A stretch of DNA of 64,000 nucleotides from Propionibacterium cyclohexanicum. GTDB lineage: Bacteria > Actinomycetota > Actinomycetes > Propionibacteriales > Propionibacteriaceae. The notes below the pieces were generated by a model. It was not told the origin of the DNA and did no database searches. It saw nothing but the letters and a program-made list of their open reading frames with translations. The DNA lies in NCBI RefSeq assembly GCF_900111365.1, contig NZ_FOGZ01000005.1, forward strand, positions 1 through 64,000. Reading direction: 5' to 3'. Shown in pieces: positions 44,178 through 53,287 of this stretch. Each line of letters opens with the position of its first letter. The first letter of the stretch is position 1. The translations under genes were made by a program, and so were the position numbers.

Positions 44178-45694
44178 GGACCGGCCTGCTCGTTGCGCTG
44201 CGGACCCCCATCACCGGGCAGGGCATCGGCCAGGCCCGTTTCCGGCAGTTCGCGATGGCCGTGCCGCGCCGCCCGAAGCGCCTTGGGGCCAAGGAAACTC
44301 CAGACCCAGCTCACCACCCGGGCCACCACCACGAGCACGGCGACATTGCGCGCCGCGAGCAGCGCGGTGGCCGGCAGTCGCAGCAGCGAGTCACCGACGC
44401 TCCAGTCGCGGATCAGCAGGCTGTAGCTGAGGGGATAGATGAGCGTGGTCAGGCCCGCGGTGATGAGGACCCACGCCGAGAGGCTGTTCACATGCCTGCG
44501 GTTCAGATAGAAGTCCTGGGAGTGCTGGGTGCGAGCGCCCAGCACGGCGTATCCGGCCGCCAGGGGACCGCCCGGCCAGATGAAGTACTGGGGGCTGAAG
44601 GTCTTGTTCGTGACGATCATGATGAGGATGACGAGCACGACCAGCGCCACCGCCTCAAGGACCCGACCGTGGCCGCGCATGAGCCACACGACATAGCAGA
44701 CCAGGGCCGTGCCGAGCCCGAAGGCGAAGGCGATGTCGCTCGCCGTGATGAGCTCGGAAACTCCGGGGCCCCAGATCTCGAAGGCCTGATAGGGCGACTG
44801 GGTGACCACATAGTCACCGGCATGGAGCGCCCGGGCGAGCATCGGTACCGTGGCCCACACCGACTCGATCTGCAGACCGCGGCCCTTCTGCCAGTTCAGA
44901 GGTGACATCAACCGGCTCCAGCCCGCGTACACCAGCGAGATGACGACGAGAATGACGCCTCCGGCGGCGAAGCCGAGCGTGGCACGCAGTTTCTGACGCC
45001 CTCGCCCGGGCATGAGCGCCGGCCACAGCAGGGCGGGCCACAGCTTGACTGATGCCCCGACTGCGGTGAGGAAACCTGCGGTGGCGCTGTGGCGGCGCAG
45101 CAGGAGAATGAGGGACCAGCCTGCCAGCACCGATGTGATGAGATCGAACCGCAAATAGGCGGTGGGACCGATGAGCGCCAGGAACAGTGTCCAGAAGACG
45201 ACGGACTGCCCTCTCATCGCCTTGCCGGTGCGCCACAGCGTCCAGGTGAACAGCGCGTCGAGTGCGAGCATGGACAAGACGAAGACGGTCACATATCCGG
45301 TCTGGTGCCCGAAGGACAGCAGATAGGGCAGCGCCAGGATCCAGATGACCGGCGTCGGGTACTCCTTGAGCGTGTCTGCGGGACCATGGCTGAACAGCAC
45401 CTGGATGCGCTCGTAGTAGTAGACCACGTCGCCCTGGGTGCCCGGGGCGACGAATGCCCAGATGACGAAGACGAGCAGGCGGCAGCCGAACCAGAAGAAC
45501 AGCAGGAACCGGCCCGACTGCAGGCGCTCACGCGTGAAAGCCAAGGTGAGCTGACGCGAGACCCTCGTGGTGATGCGTGTCGGTGTGGCGGCGCTGGCCC
45601 CATGACACGCCACTGCCTGGGACGCCCCGCCATGACACACCATCTCGCCATGACACACCATCTCGCCATGACACACCATGCTGCGGTCTGCCAT
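44174..45694 (-). CDS. Membrane glycosyltransferase, GT87/DUF2029-like (3 of 3), Cys/His-rich N-terminus
   Basis: A 506-residue paralog, first in the transcription unit. Shared boxes: QGDVVYYYERIQ, KEYPTPVIWILALP, GPTAYLRFDLITSVL, KLWPALLWP, LQIESVWATVP and NKTFSPQYFIWP. The N-terminal 35 residues before the first span hold tandem copies of MVCHGE, encoded by an 18-bp repeat. AGGAGG is 5 bp before the ATG at 45694, which fixes the start upstream of the repeats. tRNA-Arg lies 92 bp upstream in the same direction. Downstream it overlaps the second gene as ATGA. Confidence 0.75.
   Translation of the reverse strand: MADRSMVCHGEMVCHGEMVCHGGASQAVACHGASAATPTRITTRVSRQLTLAFTRERLQSGRFLLFFWFGCRLLVFVIWAFVAPGTQGDVVYYYERIQVLFSHGPADTLKEYPTPVIWILALPYLLSFGHQTGYVTVFVLSMLALDALFTWTLWRTGKAMRGQSVVFWTLFLALIGPTAYLRFDLITSVLAGWSLILLLRRHSATAGFLTAVGASVKLWPALLWPALMPGRGRQKLRATLGFAAGGVILVVISLVYAGWSRLMSPLNWQKGRGLQIESVWATVPMLARALHAGDYVVTQSPYQAFEIWGPGVSELITASDIAFAFGLGTALVCYVVWLMRGHGRVLEAVALVVLVILIMIVTNKTFSPQYFIWPGGPLAAGYAVLGARTQHSQDFYLNRRHVNSLSAWVLITAGLTTLIYPLSYSLLIRDWSVGDSLLRLPATALLAARNVAVLVVVARVVSWVWSFLGPKALRAARHGHRELPETGLADALPGDGGPQRNEQAGP
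45631..45684. repeat. 18-bp tandem repeats at the start of the third glycosyltransferase gene
   Basis: CATGACACACCATCTCGC at 45631 and 45649 are identical; a third copy at 45667 differs in its last bases, and a diverged copy lies at 45601. They encode MVCHGE and variants, and each carries an in-frame ATG. Confidence 0.85.
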
Positions 45695-45786
45695 GTTCCT
45701 CCTGGTTTCGCCCCACACAGCCTTTCTGCGCCGGTGCAGCGTACCAAGATGACCTGGCAGCGAGCGGAGAAAGCGACCCGGCCAAG

Positions 45787-45858
45787 CGCTCCCGGAGGGA
45801 TTCGAACCCTCGCACCCGCCTCCGGAGGGCGGTGCTCTATCCCCTGAGCTACGGGAGC
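45787..45858 (-). tRNA. tRNA-Arg (CCG)
   Basis: A 72-nt cloverleaf on the minus strand. Acceptor GCTCCCG pairs with CGGGAGC, the anticodon loop is CTCCGGA with anticodon CCG, and the T-arm GAGGG-TTCGAAT-CCCTC is perfect. CCA is not encoded. It reads the CGG codon. A possible -10 TAAGCT lies at 45891-45896 on the same strand. Confidence 0.95.
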
Positions 45859-45920
45859 ATGGCCTGCCGCCACGCGGCGGACCATTGACGAGCTTAGTCC
45901 CCGGGGCGCCATCGCTGCCA

Positions 45921-45986
45921 CTCGACAGGGCTCGGGGGATGGCGAGCGCACGGCTCGACAGGGCTCGGGGAGTGGCGAGCGCACAG
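45921..45986. repeat. 33-bp tandem duplication upstream of lysA
   Basis: Two copies beginning CTCGACAGGGCTCGGGG at 45921 and 45954, differing at about three positions. They fill the gap between tRNA-Arg and lysA. Confidence 0.85.
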
Positions 45987-46018
45987 CCCGGCGCGGGGAT
46001 CTGGAAAGATGGGGAGAT

Positions 46019-47422
46019 GTGACCCACATGCATGTCGCCGGCTCGATCCACGCCGATGTCTCCGCGCCGGGGCCCCAATGGCTCACCGAGCCGGCGGACC
46101 TCAATGCCTTGGATCGCGCACTGTGGAGCCGCAATGTCACTCGCGATCCCGCCGGGCGGCTCAGCGTGGCGGGCGTCGACGTGGTGAGCGCGGTGCGCCA
46201 GGAGGGCTCGCCGGTATACCTGTTCGACGAGGACGACTTCCGACATCGGGCGCGCGCCTTCCGGCACGCCTTCGAGGGCTGGCAGGTGTTCTATGCCGGA
46301 AAGGCGATGCTCACCCGCACGATTGCCCGACTCGTGATGGAGGAGGGACTGAGCCTCGACGTGTGTTCGGGCAGCGAACTGCAGGTGGCCCTGCTGGGCG
46401 GTATGGATGCCGCGCGGATAGGCATGCACGGCAACAACAAGACCAGCGACGAACTGGAACTGGCCCTCTCGCGCGGTGTCGGATGCATCGTCGTGGATTC
46501 CCTCGACGAGATCGCGCGCATCGAGCAGCTGTGCGAGGCCGGCGGCTACCACGCTCGCGTCATGGTGCGGGTGACCCCGGGGGTGGAGGCACACACCCAC
46601 GAATACATCGCGACCGCCCACGAGGACCAGAAGTTCGGCTTCTCCATCGCGAACGGCCAGGCGATGGTGGCCATGGTGCGCTGCCACTACTCGCCCTCGA
46701 TGGAACTGCTGGGGGTGCACTCCCACATCGGATCGCAGATCTTCGACACCGGGGGCTTCGAGGTGGCGGCACGGCGCACGATGAAGCTCATGGCGCAGTT
46801 CACCGACGCCACCGGCGTCCACCTGCCTCAACTCGATCTTGGCGGCGGATTCGGTGTCGCCTACACCAGCGCCGACTCCCCGGCCACCCCCGACGAGCTG
46901 GCCAGTGGGCTGCGCGAGATCGTGGAGCACGAGGCCCGTGCTCACTCCATGGCGCTGCCGGCCCTGTCCATCGAGCCCGGACGCGCCATCGTTGGTCCAA
47001 CGACGATGGCGGTGTACACCGTCGGCACCGTGAAGACCGTCGACCTGGACGGTGGGGGACAGCGGGTCTACGTGAGCGTCGACGGCGGGATGAGCGACAA
47101 CATCCGTCCGGCTCTCTACGCGGCCGAGTACTCGGCGGTGCTCGCCGACCGCACTTCGCAGGAATCCGGTGTGCTGTGCCGGGTCGTCGGCAAGCACTGC
47201 GAAGGCGGTGACATCCTGGTGCGCGATGTCTTCCTGCCCGCAGACATCGCCCCCGGCGATCTCATTGCGGTCCCCACGATGGGTGCCTACAGCCGTGAGA
47301 TGGCCAGCAACTACAATCACGCGCTGCGCCCGCCGGTGGTGAGGGTGCACGACGGGCAGCTCAGTCCGATGATCCGCCGTGAGACCATGGACGACTTGCT
47401 CCGTCTCGACGTGGGACGCTGA
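46019..47422 (+). CDS. lysA: Diaminopimelate decarboxylase LysA
   Basis: A 467-residue fold-type III PLP enzyme, the last step of lysine synthesis. The PLP lysine is in VFYAGKAMLT near residue 95; other boxes are HSHIGSQIFD, LDLGGGFGVAY, SIEPGRAIVG, and the catalytic cysteine in GKHCEGGDIL. The GTG at 46019 is used; an ATG at 46028 also fits, with GGGGAG 11 nt before it. AAAGAT at 46005-46010 may be the -10 box. It begins the lysA-hom-thrH unit; hom follows after 10 bp. Confidence 0.94.
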   Translation: MTHMHVAGSIHADVSAPGPQWLTEPADLNALDRALWSRNVTRDPAGRLSVAGVDVVSAVRQEGSPVYLFDEDDFRHRARAFRHAFEGWQVFYAGKAMLTRTIARLVMEEGLSLDVCSGSELQVALLGGMDAARIGMHGNNKTSDELELALSRGVGCIVVDSLDEIARIEQLCEAGGYHARVMVRVTPGVEAHTHEYIATAHEDQKFGFSIANGQAMVAMVRCHYSPSMELLGVHSHIGSQIFDTGGFEVAARRTMKLMAQFTDATGVHLPQLDLGGGFGVAYTSADSPATPDELASGLREIVEHEARAHSMALPALSIEPGRAIVGPTTMAVYTVGTVKTVDLDGGGQRVYVSVDGGMSDNIRPALYAAEYSAVLADRTSQESGVLCRVVGKHCEGGDILVRDVFLPADIAPGDLIAVPTMGAYSREMASNYNHALRPPVVRVHDGQLSPMIRRETMDDLLRLDVGR

Positions 47423-47432
47423 GGGGGTGCAG

Positions 47433-48761
47433 ATGAACCAGAGCGTGACTCGCCCCGCTGTGCCGGTCAAGGTCTTGCGGGTGGCATTGCTGGGTGCCGG
47501 AACGGTCGGGCGCAAGGTGGCCACGATCCTCCTCGAGCACGCCGACGACCTGGCGGCGAAGGCCGGTTGCCGATTGGAGGTCAGCGGCATCGCCGTGCGC
47601 GATGCCACGAAGCCACGTGCCGGCATCGACCCGGCGCTGCTCACCGAGGACGCCGCCGGGCTGGTGGCCAACAGCGGCGCCGACATCGTCATCGAGCTGA
47701 TCGGCGGGCTGAGCCCTGCCAAGGAGCTCATCGTCTCGGCGATCGAGCACGGCGCCTCGGTGATCACCGCGAACAAGGCCCTGCTCGCCAGCCACGGCGA
47801 CGAGATCTTCGCCATCGCCGAACGCAATGGTGTCGACGTGTACTTCGAGGCTGCCGTCGCCGGAGCCATCCCGATCGTGCGGCCCTTGCGCGAATCGCTG
47901 GTCGGCGACGAGATCAGGGCCGTCATGGGTGTGGTGAACGGCACGACGAACTACATCCTCGACAAGATGAGCACCGAACACCAGGACTTCAACCAGGCTC
48001 TCGCGGCCGCCCAGGATCTGGGCTTCGCCGAGGCCGATCCCACGGCGGACGTCGAAGGATACGACGCGGCGAGCAAGGCGGCCATCCTGGCCAGCCTCGC
48101 CTTCCACTCCAGTGTCCCGGGATCCGCTGTCTACCGCGAGGGCATCACGGACGTCACGCCCGAGGACATCGAGGCGGCTGCGGCGATGGACTGCGTCGTG
48201 AAGCCACTCGCCATCGCGAGGGTGGACGAGCAGGGGCGGATCGAGGTGCGGGTGCATGCTGCCATGGTGCCGCTGACCCACCCGCTGGCAATGGTGCACG
48301 GTCCCAACAACGCGCTGGTCGTCGAAGCCGCCAACGCCGGGCGGCTCATGTTCCTCGGTCCTGGCGCGGGCGGCTCACCGACCGCCAGCGCCGTCACGGG
48401 GGACCTGGTGACGGTGGCCCGCAACAGGGTGCGCGGAGTGGTTGGGCCGGCCCACTCGCTGTATCAGGCCTTGGCGACGGCTCCGATGGGACAGACACGG
48501 ACTCGCTACTATCTGCGGTTCAAGGTGGCAGACCAGCCCGGTGTGCTCGCCGCAGTGGCAGGGATCCTTGCCCGCCACGAGGTGTCGGTGCACTCGATAC
48601 GCCAGACGCCCACCGCGAACGGCGACGATCCGGCCACCGCGCGGGTGTCGATGATGACCCATATCGCCCGGGAGTCCGATGTGGCCGCATGCCTGGGCGA
48701 GCTGGAGAATTCAGGTTTCGTCATCGGCCCGGTACGTCTCGTCCGTGCCGAAGGAGTCTAG
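47433..48761 (+). CDS. hom: Homoserine dehydrogenase with ACT domain
   Basis: A 442-residue enzyme that makes homoserine from aspartate semialdehyde. NAD(P) box LLGAGTVGRKV near residue 20, VITANKALL near 110, the signature GVVNGTTNYIL and FAEADPTADVEGYDAASK, and a C-terminal ACT domain (about 360-442) expected to bind threonine for feedback inhibition. GAGGGGGT precedes the ATG at 47433. It lies between lysA and thrH. Confidence 0.95.
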   Translation: MNQSVTRPAVPVKVLRVALLGAGTVGRKVATILLEHADDLAAKAGCRLEVSGIAVRDATKPRAGIDPALLTEDAAGLVANSGADIVIELIGGLSPAKELIVSAIEHGASVITANKALLASHGDEIFAIAERNGVDVYFEAAVAGAIPIVRPLRESLVGDEIRAVMGVVNGTTNYILDKMSTEHQDFNQALAAAQDLGFAEADPTADVEGYDAASKAAILASLAFHSSVPGSAVYREGITDVTPEDIEAAAAMDCVVKPLAIARVDEQGRIEVRVHAAMVPLTHPLAMVHGPNNALVVEAANAGRLMFLGPGAGGSPTASAVTGDLVTVARNRVRGVVGPAHSLYQALATAPMGQTRTRYYLRFKVADQPGVLAAVAGILARHEVSVHSIRQTPTANGDDPATARVSMMTHIARESDVAACLGELENSGFVIGPVRLVRAEGV

Positions 48762-48769
48762 GAGAAGCA

Positions 48770-49393
48770 ATGCACGTCGTCTGCCTCGATCTCGAGGGTG
48801 TCCTGGTTCCCGAGATCTGGATCAGCGTCGCCGAACGCACCGGTATCGAGGAGTTGCGGCTCACCACCCGCGATATCTCGGACTACGACCAGCTGATGAG
48901 GCATCGTCTTGGTGTGATGGCCGACAACGGGCTGACGCTGAGCACGATCACCTCAGTGATCGCCCAGTTGCACCCACTGCCCGGGGCGGCCGACTTCCTG
49001 CACTGGCTGCGTGAGCGCTGGCAGGTCGTCATCTTGTCCGACACCTTCTACGAGTTCGCCGAACCTCTCATGGCCCAGTTGGAGCGCCCCACGATCTTTT
49101 GCCACAACCTGGTGGTGCGCGACGACATGGTCGTCGACTACCGACTGCGCCAGCCCCATGCGAAGAAGGCTGTCGTCGAGGCCCTCAAGGGACTGAACTT
49201 CACGACTCTGGCCGCGGGCGACTCCTACAACGACACCGCGATGCTCCGGGCCGCCGACTTCGGGGCCTTCTTCTGCCCGCCGGAGCGGGTCATCGAGGAG
49301 TTCCCCGAGATCGCGGTGACGAGGGACTACCAGGCACTGGGAGGGCTGTTCGAGCAGGCAGCCGAGAGGCTGGACGCGCAGGCTGCCCGCTGA
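48770..49393 (+). CDS. thrH: ThrH-type phosphoserine phosphatase / homoserine phosphotransferase
   Basis: A 207-residue HAD-family protein beginning MHVVCLDLEGVLVPEIWI, the ThrH form of the HAD nucleophile box (DLEG in place of DxDG). Further boxes are VVILSDTFYEF and LAAGDSYNDTAML. ThrH of Pseudomonas hydrolyses phosphoserine and can pass the phosphate to homoserine. AGGAGAAG precedes the ATG at 48770, 9 bp after hom. In Mycobacterium thrC and thrB stand between hom and rho; here only thrH does. It may supply O-phosphohomoserine or make serine; which one cannot be told. Confidence 0.9.
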   Translation: MHVVCLDLEGVLVPEIWISVAERTGIEELRLTTRDISDYDQLMRHRLGVMADNGLTLSTITSVIAQLHPLPGAADFLHWLRERWQVVILSDTFYEFAEPLMAQLERPTIFCHNLVVRDDMVVDYRLRQPHAKKAVVEALKGLNFTTLAAGDSYNDTAMLRAADFGAFFCPPERVIEEFPEIAVTRDYQALGGLFEQAAERLDAQAAR

Positions 49394-49744
49394 GTCCTGG
49401 ATCGGCAGACACGCCGGCGTGACACGCGATCGGCGTCATTGCCCGGGTACCGAGTTGTCCGGACCGTGATGACTGATAGTCTTGGGGTATCGCACATCCG
49501 GTGAAGAACCGGTGGGCATTCATCCTTCATTCGGGTCCAGGGCCTCGGGCTGATCGGACCGGAATTCCATCCACTCCGTGCATCGCCACGGCCGAGCGCC
49601 AGCTTGACATGCCTCGCACGGAGTGGAGACCGAATTCCCACCGCTCCCCGACACCGCCCCGCAGCACCGTTTCGGCAGCGGGATTCCGATGAATGTGCAA
49701 CCGCAGCGGACATGGCGTCCGGTTGCGGTACCGAAAGGACATCA
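49394..49744. other. Intergenic region and rho leader
   Basis: A 351-bp gap. A promoter is suggested by TTGTCC at 49455-49460, 16 bp, and TAGTCT at 49477-49482, which would start an RNA near 49489 and give rho a leader of about 255 nt. The leader contains a candidate 19-codon ORF ending in the rho start codon and a hairpin inside it, both listed separately. Nothing else was recognised. Confidence 0.5.
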
Positions 49745-49748
49745 GTGA
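49689..49748 (+). CDS. Candidate leader peptide (19 aa) overlapping the rho start
   Basis: ATG at 49689 opens the frame [19 protein letters not shown], whose TGA at 49746-49748 overlaps the rho GTG at 49745 as GTGA. Inside it, GCAACCG (49697-49703) pairs with CGGTTGC (49720-49726), just before the rho ribosome-binding site GAAAGGA. Translation of the peptide would open the hairpin and feed ribosomes to rho. Rho is autoregulated through its leader in other bacteria. The peptide is short and unproven. Confidence 0.35.
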   Translation: MNVQPQRTWRPVAVPKGHQ

Positions 49749-51742
49749 CCGAAATCACCGAGGCGCCCCGGACAACCGATCGGACCGGGACGCCTGACTC
49801 CACCTCCGTCGCGCTGGGCAGTCTCAGGCTGCCCGAACTCAAGCGAGTGGCCGCCGAACTCGGGATCAAGGGCGCCGGCAGCATGCGCAAGGGGGATCTG
49901 GTGAACGCCATTTCCCAGCGCCGCAGCGGCCCAGCCGCAGCCGACGATACGCCGGCCCCGCCATCCACCAGGGCACGCACGACCCGACATCGGGACACCC
50001 AGCCCGAGATGGCCGTCGGTCGTCTCGCGCGACTTGCCGACCAGGCAGCTGCGACGGACCAGCAGGCCCCCCTGCCCGGCGCCCCGCAGGCGGCACAGGA
50101 GGCCGAACCGCCAGTGCTCGCCCGGACACACCGCGGCACGCAGCCAGCGGCACCACAACCCGCGACCGAGCCCGAGGGCGGCGTCCGCGAGGACGGCCTT
50201 GACCCCATCGCGGCCCGTCTCGAGGCGGCCGCGAAGGCCCAGCGTGCCGAGCACAGGGCGGGGCGGGCTGCCCACGAGCGCACCGATGACGCCGCTGCCG
50301 GTGCCGAGGCCGCTGTGCACGAGAACGAGAGCACGACCGATCAGGTCGGTGCCCGGCTCGAGCAACTCGGCAGCCCGCGCGCCCGGACCGAGCACGTCGA
50401 ACGGACGCCCGGCAGTGAGGAGAGCGGCGAGGAGCACGGCCGTTCGCGCGGCCGATATGAGGCCGGCAGACGTCCCGATGCCGCCCGGCACGACGACGAG
50501 GACGCGAACGGGGGCCGGCGTTCGCGGCGGCGCCGACAGCGTGATCGCCAGAATCGGCGCGGACGCAGCGGCGCCGTGACCGAGATCGACGATGCCGTGG
50601 TGCACGAAGGCGATGTGCTGACCGATGTCAGCGGCATCCTCGATGTGCTCGACAACTACGCCTTCGTCCGTACCTCGGGATACCTGCCGGGCCCCCAGGA
50701 CGCCTATGTCTCGCTGTCGATGGTGCGCAAGTACGGCCTGCGCAAGGGCGATGTCGTGGTCGGCGCCATTCGCCAGGGCCACGAAGGCGATCGGCGTGAA
50801 AAGTACAATCCCCTGGTGCGTCTGGACACCATCAACGGTGCCGACCCGGAGGTCATGCGCAATCGCCCGAGCTTCGGCAAGCTCACGCCGCTGTATCCTC
50901 AGGAGCGGCTGAGGATGGAGACGACGCCCACGAACATGATCGGCCGGATCATGGATCTCATGTCGCCGATCGGCAAGGGCCAGCGTGGCCTCATCGTCTC
51001 CCCGCCGAAGGCCGGCAAGACGATGGCGCTGCAGGCCATCGCCAATGCGATCACCGCGAACGACCCCGAGGTCCACCTCATGGTGGTGCTGGTGGACGAG
51101 CGTCCCGAGGAGGTCACAGATTTCCAGCGCGCCACGACCGCCGAGGTCATTGCCTCCACCTTCGATCGCCCGGCCGAGGATCACACGACGATCGCCGAAC
51201 TGGCCATTGAGCGCGCCAAGCGTCTCGTCGAGCTGGGCCGCGATGTGGTCGTCCTGCTCGACTCGATCACACGCCTCGGCCGCGCCTACAACCTGGCGGC
51301 CCCGGCATCGGGGCGCATCCTGTCCGGAGGTGTCGACTCGGCGGCGCTGTACCCGCCGAAGAAGTTCTTCGGTGCTGCGCGCAATATCGAGAATGGCGGT
51401 TCGCTCACCATCCTCGCCACCGCGCTCGTGGAGACCGGCTCGAAGATGGACGAGGTGATCTTCGAGGAGTTCAAGGGCACCGGCAATATGGAGTTGCGTC
51501 TGTCGCGGCAGCTGGCGGACAAGCGGATCTTCCCGGCCATCGATGTGGAGGCGTCCGGCACTCGCCGCGAGGAACTCATCATGGGCCGTCAGGAACTCGA
51601 CATCATCTGGAAGCTGCGGCGGGCACTGTCGGGCCTGGAGAGTCAGCAGTCCCTCGAGACGCTCCTGTCGCGGATGCGCAAGACCCGCAACAACTCGGAG
51701 TTCCTCGTGCTCATCTCCAAGACGACGCCCGGCGCGGACTGA
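49745..51742 (+). CDS. rho: Transcription termination factor Rho, with actinobacterial insertion
   Basis: A 665-residue Rho; E. coli Rho has 419. The N-terminal Rho_N helix bundle ([18 protein letters not shown], about 20-55) is followed by an insertion of some 200 residues that is first Ala/Pro/Glu rich and then Arg/Asp/Gly rich ([17 protein letters not shown]). Then come the RNA-binding cold-shock fold ([20 protein letters not shown], about 290) and the ATPase with [34 protein letters not shown] and the R-loop. Such insertions bind RNA and allow termination on structured, GC-rich transcripts. AAAGGA precedes the GTG at 49745. Confidence 0.96.
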   Translation: MTEITEAPRTTDRTGTPDSTSVALGSLRLPELKRVAAELGIKGAGSMRKGDLVNAISQRRSGPAAADDTPAPPSTRARTTRHRDTQPEMAVGRLARLADQAAATDQQAPLPGAPQAAQEAEPPVLARTHRGTQPAAPQPATEPEGGVREDGLDPIAARLEAAAKAQRAEHRAGRAAHERTDDAAAGAEAAVHENESTTDQVGARLEQLGSPRARTEHVERTPGSEESGEEHGRSRGRYEAGRRPDAARHDDEDANGGRRSRRRRQRDRQNRRGRSGAVTEIDDAVVHEGDVLTDVSGILDVLDNYAFVRTSGYLPGPQDAYVSLSMVRKYGLRKGDVVVGAIRQGHEGDRREKYNPLVRLDTINGADPEVMRNRPSFGKLTPLYPQERLRMETTPTNMIGRIMDLMSPIGKGQRGLIVSPPKAGKTMALQAIANAITANDPEVHLMVVLVDERPEEVTDFQRATTAEVIASTFDRPAEDHTTIAELAIERAKRLVELGRDVVVLLDSITRLGRAYNLAAPASGRILSGGVDSAALYPPKKFFGAARNIENGGSLTILATALVETGSKMDEVIFEEFKGTGNMELRLSRQLADKRIFPAIDVEASGTRREELIMGRQELDIIWKLRRALSGLESQQSLETLLSRMRKTRNNSEFLVLISKTTPGAD

Positions 51743-51802
51743 CCTTCGGGGCTCTCGTCTGGCGTGGGCCGCTGGGGCGGGGTGGTCTTTGTGCCAGTGG
51801 GC

Positions 51803-51808
51803 TATGAT
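51803..51808 (+). promoter_or_regulatory. -10 element of rpmE
   Basis: TATGAT, 92 bp before the rpmE ATG; no good -35 box was found. Confidence 0.35.
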
Positions 51809-51900
51809 GGCCGCCGATCCGGTTCACGCCTGCCGTACCAATGCGGCTCGCGGTGCAGGCACCGCTCGGCGACCCGGACCAACCACCAGGAGAAACGACG

Positions 51901-52122
51901 ATGAAGAAGTCCACGCATCCCGCGTACCACGAAGTGAAGGTCGTGTGCACCTGCGGCAACGAGTTCGTCACCCGCAGCACATTCGAGGGCGATGTCATGA
52001 GCGCCGACGTGTGCAGCAACTGCCATCCCTTCTACACGGGAAAGCAGAAGATCTTGGACACCGGTGGTCGCGTGGCCCGCTTCGAGCGCCGCTACGGCAA
52101 GCGCAAGGTCGAAGCCAAGTAG
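51901..52122 (+). CDS. rpmE: Ribosomal protein bL31, zinc-binding type
   Basis: A 73-residue protein of the 50S/30S bridge. It has the C+ zinc motif: CTC near residues 16-18 and CSNC near 38-41. The C-terminus is basic ([13 protein letters not shown]). GGAGAAA precedes the ATG at 51901. The zinc form is usually replaced by a zinc-free paralog under zinc starvation; none is in the window. It is between rho and prfA, the conserved order. Confidence 0.95.
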   Translation: MKKSTHPAYHEVKVVCTCGNEFVTRSTFEGDVMSADVCSNCHPFYTGKQKILDTGGRVARFERRYGKRKVEAK

Positions 52123-52129
52123 CTTCCAC

Positions 52130-52167
52130 ACAGGGGCGCCGGATGCATCGACATCCGGCGCCCCTGT
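52130..52167 (+). terminator. Terminator after rpmE
   Basis: A perfect 16-bp stem ACAGGGGCGCCGGATG with its complement around loop CATCGA, 8 bp after the rpmE stop. It would separate rpmE from prfA, or reduce read-through. Confidence 0.8.
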
Positions 52168-52210
52168 CATGTTCTGCGGCAGCGAGCACGGTGACAGGGG
52201 AGACGGGAAA

Positions 52211-53287
52211 ATGTTCGAGAGCGCCAAGGGCCTGCGGGCTGAGTTCAGCGAGCTGGAGGGCATGCTCGCCGATCCGCAGGTGATCAGCGACCCCTCGAGG
52301 TCGCGGCGCATCGGGCGGCGCTACTCGGAGCTGACCGGTATCGTCCATGCGCTGGACGAGTACGACCGGCGCACGGACGATCTGGAGGCCGCGCGCGAGC
52401 TGGCCGAGGAGGACCCTTCGTTCGCTGCCGAGGTGGAGTCGATCGGCGCGCGCCTCGACGAACTGACCACGCGGCTGACCGGGCTGCTCGCCCCCCGGGA
52501 CCCCAACGATCTCAACGACGCGATCATGGAGATCAAATCGGGTGAGGGCGGCGAGGAGTCCGCCTTGTTCGCCGCCGATCTGCTCGCGATGTACGTCCGT
52601 TTCGCCGAGCACATGGGCTGGTCGGTGGACAGCCTGGAATCCGAGCCAACGGATCTGGGCGGCTACAAGTCCGTCACGGTCGCCTTCCGGGCGCGTCAGA
52701 GCACCCCTGCCGACGAGAAGCCGTACGGGATGCTGAAGTTTGAGGGCGGCGTGCACCGGGTTCAGCGCGTCCCGGTGACCGAATCCCAGGGGCGCATCCA
52801 TACCTCGGCAGCGGGGGTGCTCGTCATGGCGGATGTGGAGGAGGATGAGGTGAGCATCGACCCCGACGATCTGCGGATCGACGTGTACCGGTCCACCGGT
52901 AAGGGCGGCCAGGGTGTCAACACCACGGATTCGGCGGTGCGGATCACTCATCTGCCCAGCGGGATCGTCGTGACCTGTCAGGACCAACGCAGCCAGTTGC
53001 AGAACAAGGAGCAGGCGATGCGCATTCTGCGGGCGCGGCTCGTGGCGGCGGCCGAGCAGGAGGCCCAGACGGCCGCCGAACAGGCCCGACGCTCCCAGGT
53101 GCGGACCGTCGACCGGTCGGAGCGGATCCGCACCTACAACTTCCCCGAGAACCGCATCACGGATCACCGCATCGGATTCAAGGCACACAACCTGGACGCC
53201 GTGCTCGGGGGCGAACTGGGCCCGCTGATCGCTGCCTTGCGAGCCGACGACCTGGCACGCCGGCTCGCGGCAGGAGCACACGCGTGA
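52211..53287 (+). CDS. prfA: Peptide chain release factor 1
   Basis: A 358-residue class I release factor for UAA and UAG. The stop-codon tripeptide is PVT in [19 protein letters not shown], typical of RF1 (PxT), and the catalytic loop is [26 protein letters not shown] precedes the ATG at 52211. The end overlaps prmC as GTGA; PrmC methylates the glutamine of GGQ, so enzyme and substrate are cotranslated. Confidence 0.96.
   Translation: MFESAKGLRAEFSELEGMLADPQVISDPSRSRRIGRRYSELTGIVHALDEYDRRTDDLEAARELAEEDPSFAAEVESIGARLDELTTRLTGLLAPRDPNDLNDAIMEIKSGEGGEESALFAADLLAMYVRFAEHMGWSVDSLESEPTDLGGYKSVTVAFRARQSTPADEKPYGMLKFEGGVHRVQRVPVTESQGRIHTSAAGVLVMADVEEDEVSIDPDDLRIDVYRSTGKGGQGVNTTDSAVRITHLPSGIVVTCQDQRSQLQNKEQAMRILRARLVAAAEQEAQTAAEQARRSQVRTVDRSERIRTYNFPENRITDHRIGFKAHNLDAVLGGELGPLIAALRADDLARRLAAGAHA

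Noticed and set aside
45870-46018. Lysine riboswitch or T-box before lysA
   Set aside because: The gap is short and consists of a 33-bp duplication; no conserved riboswitch core is visible.
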